Positions 59,308 through 64,000 of a stretch of DNA of 64,000 nucleotides are shown here, piece after piece. The stretch's first letter is position 1; each line of letters begins with the position of its first letter. The notes under the pieces were generated by a model that did not search any database, was not told where the DNA came from, and worked only from the letters and a program-made list of their open reading frames with translations. Position numbers and translations under genes: made by a program. The DNA lies in NCBI RefSeq assembly GCF_031143425.1, contig NC_090439.1, positions 352,836,027 to 352,900,026 of the forward strand, read 5' to 3'. The DNA comes from Pleurodeles waltl. Taxonomy: Eukaryota > Chordata > Amphibia > Caudata > Salamandridae.

Positions 59308-60330
59308 TCACTGGAAGTATAGTTGGATCGGTTGGTTTCTGGAGTGTACATCTTCCCCCTCTTCATCATCACCATCACTCTCATCTCCTCTCAGAGGAAG
59401 CTGGTCTGGATAAACAGCACCCTCCTCCTCCAAAAGGGGAATAGATTTCCTCACAGCCACGTTGTGCAGCATGCAGCAGACCACCACTATTCTACACATC
59501 TTCTCAGGGCCATAGCACAGGGAACCCCCAGGGATATGGAGGCAACGGAATCTAGCCTTCAGGAGACATATAGTGTGCTCAATCACCCTCCTAGTACGTC
59601 CATGGGCCTCATTGTAATTCCTCTCTGCATAAGTTGTAGGATTCCTCACTGGTGTCAGTAGCCAATGCATGTTGGGGTAGCCAGAATCTCCTGCAAAAGT
59701 GGAAAAAACATGACTGTAACTACCTACCCTCAGTTGCAGACAGCCTGGTTGTCAGCAATGTACAATAAAATTGTTAGCCACACTCACCTATGATCCATCT
59801 CTGTCCCCTTGTAGTTGTTCCATCATGTCTGGCACACTGCTGTTCCTCAGCACAAATTAATCATGGACTGATCCAGGGAACATGGCATTCACATGTGAGA
59901 TGTGCTGGTCTGCAGTACACACCAATTGCATGTCCATAGAGTGAAAGTTCTTCCTGTTTCTGTTTACCTGTTCACTTACTCTTGGGGGGATGAGAACTAT
60001 GTGGGTGCCATTGATGGCACCTATCACATGGGAAATGTTGGCAAAGGCATAAAAGTCTGACTTGATGGCAGGTATGTCAGCACTTTGGGGAAACCTCACA
60101 TATGACTGCAGGTGTTGTACAAATGCATCCAGGAATCAGGACAGGATGAGGCAAAACAGTGGCTGTGAAAAGCCTGCACCCTTGCCCCCAGTCACCTGAA
60201 ATGAGCACGTGGCTAGGAAATGGAGTACAGAGAGCACTTGCACTTCAGTAGGAATGGCATGCTGATTCCGATTAGCCGGTCTCAGTGCTGGATCCAGTAA
60301 TGCACAAAGTTCATGAATTGTAGCAATATG
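59308..60330 (-). pseudogene. HARBI1-like transposase of element 2, N-terminally truncated, inactive
   Basis: Exon 1 part (60330 to about 59790) includes a helical N-terminal domain, then GAINGTHI where family members have GAIDGTHI, so the first catalytic Asp is Asn. GSVHD holds the second Asp but a stop follows at once, and the frame shifts soon after. Exon 2 (59690-59308, acceptor TTTTGCAG) reads GDSGYP, WLLTPVRNP and HGRTRRVIEHTICLLKARFR with the catalytic Glu, and ends in an acidic tail. A reverse AATAAA (59113-59118) follows. About 65 N-terminal codons and the promoter side are missing compared with element 1. Clearly dead. Confidence 0.85.
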
Positions 60331-60345
60331 AGTGTATCATGATCG

Positions 60346-60372
60346 CCGCCGGCGGTGACGGTGCACACCGTC
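60346..60372. promoter_or_regulatory. Internal palindromes of element 2 between transposase and gene B
   Basis: CCGCCGGCGG (60346-60355) is a perfect palindrome, followed by GACGGTG, CA, CACCGTC (60357-60372), another perfect palindrome. The GGCGGT and CACCGTC half-sites also occur in both terminal regions (56770-56785 and 63696-63711). The block lies 107 bases before the gene B ATG. Confidence 0.5.
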
Positions 60373-60478
60373 GTGTAGCGTACGCTATTTCGTCACCCCA
60401 GGTTCACTTGACTCCCGGATTCCGTGCATGCAAGTACTCCACTGAGTGTGCTGCTGTGTCCTGACTTTGGTCCTGGAA

Positions 60479-62120
60479 ATGGCAGCAGTCACAGGGGAAA
60501 GGGCCCTGGCCTTCACCACGGAGGAGCTGGACAAACTGGTGGACCGGGTCCTACCCCTGCATTCCAAGCTGTATGGTCAACCAGAGGTGCAGGTGAGTAT
60601 GCGGATTGGGGTGCATGGATGTGTGTGATGGTGGTGGATGCCTGTAAACATATGTGCACAATTGGTAACTGCACCGCCATTTAATGCGTGACAACCTGTG
60701 TGAGTGAGGTGCTGTAATGCTGTTTTAAGTGTCTGTCCCATAGGGGATGTATGGCCAGCGGTATCACATGTGCTTATTCTGACCTCAGTGTTTCTTTCCT
60801 GTGTGTCTACTACAGGTCAGTGCCCATCAGAAGAGGGGACTCTGGCACACCACCACCAGGAAGGTGTGGAGCCTGGGGTTCTACAACCGGCGGAGCATCC
60901 ACTGCAGGAAGCGGTGGGAGGACCTGCAGCTCTGGGTGAGGAAGACCTGCGAGGCCCAACTGGGGAAGTCCGCCCAACGAGGAAGAGATGCCCGTCGGGC
61001 ACTGACCCCCCTAATGTGCTGCATTCTGGCAGTGGCATATCCAGACTTGGATGGGCACTTGAAGGCTGCACAGCAGACACAAGGGGGTGAGTACCAAGAC
61101 CATTGTATGCCTCCTTGATGGATGTCTGAGGGTGCTGTGATACGTATGCTGTCTAGTGACAGGGACGCTGACTGATGTCATTTAGCATAATGGCCCCCAT
61201 GGGCAGTTAGATGATAAGGGGCAGGTCTGTAGTTCTTCAGGTCCTTCTGTAATGTTGGAGATGAATGTATACCACGGTTGTGGCCACTAGTGAGGGGCAT
61301 AGCCATGAGTATAGCTATAGGTGCTGCATGTTGGTATATTTGCTGGGTGGGAGTATGTATAAACCAGTTATGTACATCCATTCAGCTATTTACAGATTTC
61401 TCTCCTGTTTTTTCTCCCTACCCCTGTATTCTTTTGTTGTCTGTGTACATCAGCATCATCTGGCAAGGGAACAGTGGCACCGGCGAGTGGAGATGCAGTG
61501 GCCCACAGTTCCAAGGAGGCAGAGTCGAGCGACGCCAAAGGGACCAGCGGGTTGGAGGGCGAGGGGAGTACCACGGGGGAGGCAACTACCACTGGAGGTA
61601 GTGATCCTGATACCTCCTCCGATGGGAGCTCCGTGGTGGTGGCGGACCCTAGTGGGCCCACTCATTCTTTGTCATTGTCCGCCACCCTCCATACCATGAC
61701 CACCCTCCCAGTTGCTCCCCACCCAGTTGCCTGTGCCCGCTCACCCAGAAGGGTGGGCATCTCCTTCGCCCCAGCACCTCATCCCCTGCCCTAGTCAGCC
61801 CTGCTGCCCTCACGGAGGAGGCTATTGACCTCCTGAGGACCATCTCTGTAGGGCAGACAACCACTGTGAATGCCATCCAGGGGCTAGCATCCCAGATGCA
61901 GCAGACCAATGCATACTTGGATGGCATCCACACTGCCCTGTCTGGCCTACAGAGATCTTTTCAGGCTCTGGCCTCCTCTTTGACGGCAGCCAGTGTCCCT
62001 GGTCTTTCCATCCCCCCTCCAACCACCTCTACCCCTTCCAGCACCCCACTCCCTTTACCCATCCCAAGCACACATTCAGGCAGCCATGCTCACACATCAA
62101 CACACAAGAAGCACACATAG
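60479..62120 (+). pseudogene. MYB/SANT-like gene B of element 2
   Basis: Exon 1 (60479-60592, donor GTGAGT) starts MAAVTGERALAFTTEEL then DKLVDRVLPL. Exon 2 (60816-61086) completes the MYB/SANT-like domain: LWHTTTRKVWSLG, HCRKRWEDLQLWVRK, then LTPLMCCILAVAYPDLD. Exon 3 starts at 61454 after ACATCAG, in phase, and encodes a Ser/Thr/Gly-rich acidic linker. A frame change near 61780 precedes a helical C-terminal segment (EEAIDLLRTISVGQTT, QRSFQALASSL; to about 62120). All splice sites are canonical, so it is structurally good apart from that shift. The same family as gene B of element 1 (6973). It probably binds DNA; its partner is unknown. Confidence 0.68.
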
Positions 62121-62910
62121 AAACACAAACACCACACTTCCCACCACAGGCATACACACAGCCAACATACAAAGGCACACACAACAACATCCACTTCCCC
62201 CACTGTGTCCACCTCTTCCTCCTCCCTGTCACCTCTACATGCATACTCACAGGCACTGCACCTTCATTCAATGTTTCTGGCCTCATTCTTGCAGTCACCA
62301 CAACGTCAGACATCCAGTCATTCACAACAGACACCACACCTGCACTCACCACAACGACTCGGACTACCACTTGCAGCACACTCACCAAACGTGCAGACAC
62401 CCAGACAACATCTATTTACATTGGCAGCCTGTCTTGTCCCACTGTGTCCACCCCCCTCCTCCCAATACACTCAAACATTCCCAGACACCCACCCAACACA
62501 CATCCACCACACCTCAGCATACTGTTCAGTCACCTGCATCCACACCAAGCAAACCTACACCTGTTACGACCACTCCCTCTACCTCCACTCCCACATCTTC
62601 CTACAGGTCCACCCCCACTGCCCCTAAGAAACTTTTCCTATCCTGTGTAGACCTTTTTGAACCCAGTGGCTCACCCCGTCTCATCCCTAAACGTGCACAC
62701 CTCCTTACCCTGTCCATTCCTCCCACGTCCAAGTCCGCCCCTGTTCACCCTTCCCATTCCTGTGCACCTTCCCCTGTGAGCAAGAGGCCCGTGCTGGCCC
62801 AGGTACATCTGCCGCCCCCAAGTCCAAGCCCACTCTCCCACCTTTCAAGGCTAAACCCAAACCCCCTCCACCTCCCAAATGTAAGCCCAAGCCCCCCCTC
62901 CCAGACGTAA
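62030..62910 (+). repeat. C/A-rich low-complexity region in element 2
   Basis: Strand-asymmetric C- and A-rich sequence with many CACA and CCACC runs. It gives a 305-residue His/Pro/Thr/Ser frame (61993-62910) that looks compositional. It could include the degraded tail of gene B. Confidence 0.6.
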
Positions 62911-63345
62911 GTCCCCACCCCCACCATCCCCTGCCCCTGTTTCCTGAGGTGCCTGGCTGCCCCATTAATGCCCCTTTATGGTGGAGTACCATGTGCACAT
63001 GCGGGAGTCAAGTTCGGGCCATTTGGACCCATCTGCCTTTTTGCTGTGGACTGGCCATTGGCTTAATGTGGACAATCTGTTGCTCCTGGAGCTTTATTAA
63101 AGTTTGTGTTGCCAGTGTTGGTGTTGGCACACTCTGGATCCGTGGTTCCTCGTTTCATTGTGGGGGGGGGGTGTTGTGCACATATGGGTTCTTTGGTCAG
63201 GTTATCTTGGGCTTGTGTTGAGTAAGTACCTCTTGCTCAGGTGTGTATGGCTTGTGATGTTGTGAGGGGTTGTGGGTGCTTTGCGGGGTGGGTGGGTATG
63301 AAACTGTGCCCTTTCTTCCCTTGTTTAGTAGGTTGCAGTACTTAC
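62911..63345. other. 3' part of element 2 beyond gene B
   Basis: G/T-rich sequence with ATTAAA near 63096, possibly the gene B polyadenylation signal. No coding sequence recognised. Confidence 0.35.
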
Positions 63346-63428
63346 CGTCGTTGTCTTTGTCGGCGGTCTCAGGCGTGGAGGTATATCGCAAGGAGCAGCA
63401 CTGGCATGATTTGCAACTCTCTCTCCAT
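63346..63428 (-). other. Possible short first exon reading inward from right end of element 2
   Basis: On the minus strand an ATG at 63428 opens a 19-residue frame rich in Leu/Ile (MERELQIMPVLLLAIYLHA, then stop). A strong donor, ACG then GTAAGTAC, follows at 63345. Its position next to the terminal repeat and the direction match where a transposase first exon would sit if the gene ran leftward. Only suggestive. Confidence 0.3.
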
Positions 63429-63695
63429 GTCTGCTTCAGCGTGTTGTGTGATCCTCCGGTGAGTGTTTCCTTTTATTTGGTTCATTTCCACCAGGCTTTG
63501 CGTGGCGGTTGTTCCTTCCCCGGAACTGACAGCGGTCTAGTGCTTCCTTAATTGTTGGGCTGGTAGGGCCTTTCCGTCAGCCTGTGGGCGGCCTCTTCCA
63601 TCATTGTCGACACTCCTCTGCTGGTGGTAGGTGTTTTTCAGGGTTCCTATTTTTCATGTGCTTCAGTATTTGGCAGGCCAGACTGCCTGACTGTT

Positions 63696-63711
63696 GGCGG
63701 TAGTTACCGCC
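63696..63711. promoter_or_regulatory. Palindrome in right terminal repeat of element 2
   Basis: GGCGGTA, GT, TACCGCC: a perfect 7-bp inverted repeat 45 bases inside the right end. GGCGGTAAACACCGTC at 56770-56785 is the imperfect counterpart near the left end. Confidence 0.5.
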
Positions 63712-63759
63712 ACCGCCGGCAGTGCGGTCTTTCCCACTGTGTTCATAATGAGGGCTATA

Positions 63760-64000
63760 ATCATTTGATTTTCAATCTGCAGCACACTGAACTTCAATTT
63801 TCATGGGCAACTGTAATAACAACAACTGATAAACTTTATCTCCGTTGTGATTTGGGGACCCAGAAGAGGTCATAAAACCTCTCTGGGTCTACAACTGTCC
63901 ACAGTCGTGAATGACACCAAACCCACACTGACTACCAGTGAAGATTGTCACCTTAAGCTGTTCAGAAACATAGCGCGCTCTGTTAAGAGCAATCAATTCA
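63760..64000 (-). pseudogene. ERV3 RNase H remnant
   Basis: The minus strand matches ERV1 29700-29830 ('gctatgtttctgaacagctta', 'acccagagagg'). The Asp-Ser motif IFTDSQ of ERV1 reads IFTGSQ here, losing the Asp. It stops at the element 2 duplication and continues at 56748. Confidence 0.7.

Larger units (their letters stand above)
56752..63756. mobile_element. PIF/Harbinger transposon with three gene types (element 2), 7.0 kb
   Basis: The left end GGGGGTCATTATGAACA and the right end read inward AGCCCTCATTATGAACA form the terminal repeat. ATA flanks both sides (56749-56751, 63757-63759). ERV3 RNase H sequence is interrupted exactly here and continues on the other side, confirming the boundaries. 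Genes are MYB/SANT-like A (+, 57280-58936), transposase (-, 60330-59308) and MYB/SANT-like B (+, 60479 to about 62120). The transposase lacks its N-terminal part at about 60330, suggesting an internal deletion or a junction between two related elements. Confidence 0.82.
50109..64000 (-). mobile_element. Endogenous retrovirus copy 3 (ERV3), minus strand, runs off the window
   Basis: Reading leftward on the minus strand: RNase H (63760-64000), element 2 insertion, integrase (56748-55410), env (54752-51731) and 3' LTR (51721-50109). It is the least decayed env and integrase of the three copies. Later insertions are element 2 (56752-63756) and an LTR-like repeat in env (53306-54558). Gag, protease and most of reverse transcriptase would lie beyond 64000. 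Confidence 0.85.

Noticed and set aside
61993..62910. 305-residue open frame
   Set aside because: Composition is almost only His, Pro, Thr and Ser from a C/A-rich tract; no domain and no match to gene B in frame.
1..64000. CRISPR arrays, operons, prophage or bacterial genes
   Set aside because: No regularly spaced repeats or ribosome-binding-site-led gene runs; introns, AATAAA signals and vertebrate-type transposons show eukaryotic DNA.

Overview
This window looks like non-genic DNA from a very large, transposon-swollen vertebrate genome, most likely a salamander or newt. Almost every base lies in nested, decayed mobile elements, coding remnants are spliced in eukaryotic style with AATAAA signals, and no confident host gene, tRNA, rRNA or CRISPR array is visible. 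Abundant PIF/Harbinger elements and derived MITEs, a gammaretrovirus-like (class I) endogenous retrovirus with 1.6-kb LTRs, an L2/CR1-type LINE and hAT-like repeats fit a newt such as Pleurodeles, whose genome has been reported to be rich in Harbinger elements. The species call is inference.

Layout. 1-14966: an old Harbinger copy ('element 3', left end outside the window), with a younger 12.5-kb Harbinger ('element 1', 1220-13756, AAA target duplication) inserted in an intron of its MYB-like gene. Element 1 holds a HARBI1-type transposase (+), a MYB/SANT-like gene B (+) and a MYB/SANT-like gene A (-). 14970-15858: about 0.9 kb not recognised as a transposon, possibly host sequence. 15859-38333: endogenous retrovirus ERV1 (+ strand, LTR-gag-pol-env-LTR), expanded to about 22 kb by at least five later insertions. 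39126-43475: a 5'-truncated second copy (ERV2). 43661-44569: a MITE sharing the termini of element 1. 44640-45800: a 1.15-kb purine-only-like tract. 46300-49840: an L2/CR1-like LINE. 50109-64000: a third retrovirus copy on the minus strand (ERV3). Its env carries an LTR-like repeat, and its RNase H region is split by a 7-kb Harbinger ('element 2', 56752-63756, ATA duplication).

Most notable pattern. Two Harbinger elements with unrelated terminal repeats each carry three gene types: a DDE transposase plus two different MYB/SANT-like proteins (A and B). In both, the terminal repeats and internal promoters share family-specific palindromes: GTGCGTCA/TGACGCAC in element 1, GGCGGTA/TACCGCC and GACGGTG/CACCGTC in element 2. 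This suggests a three-protein transposition system in which a MYB-like subunit reads the ends and its own promoters. Non-autonomous MITEs at 20506 and 43661 share the termini and AAA/TTT duplications of element 1, so element 1 is a plausible relative of their mobiliser. All transposase copies here carry frameshifts or catalytic changes, and all retroviral genes are broken.
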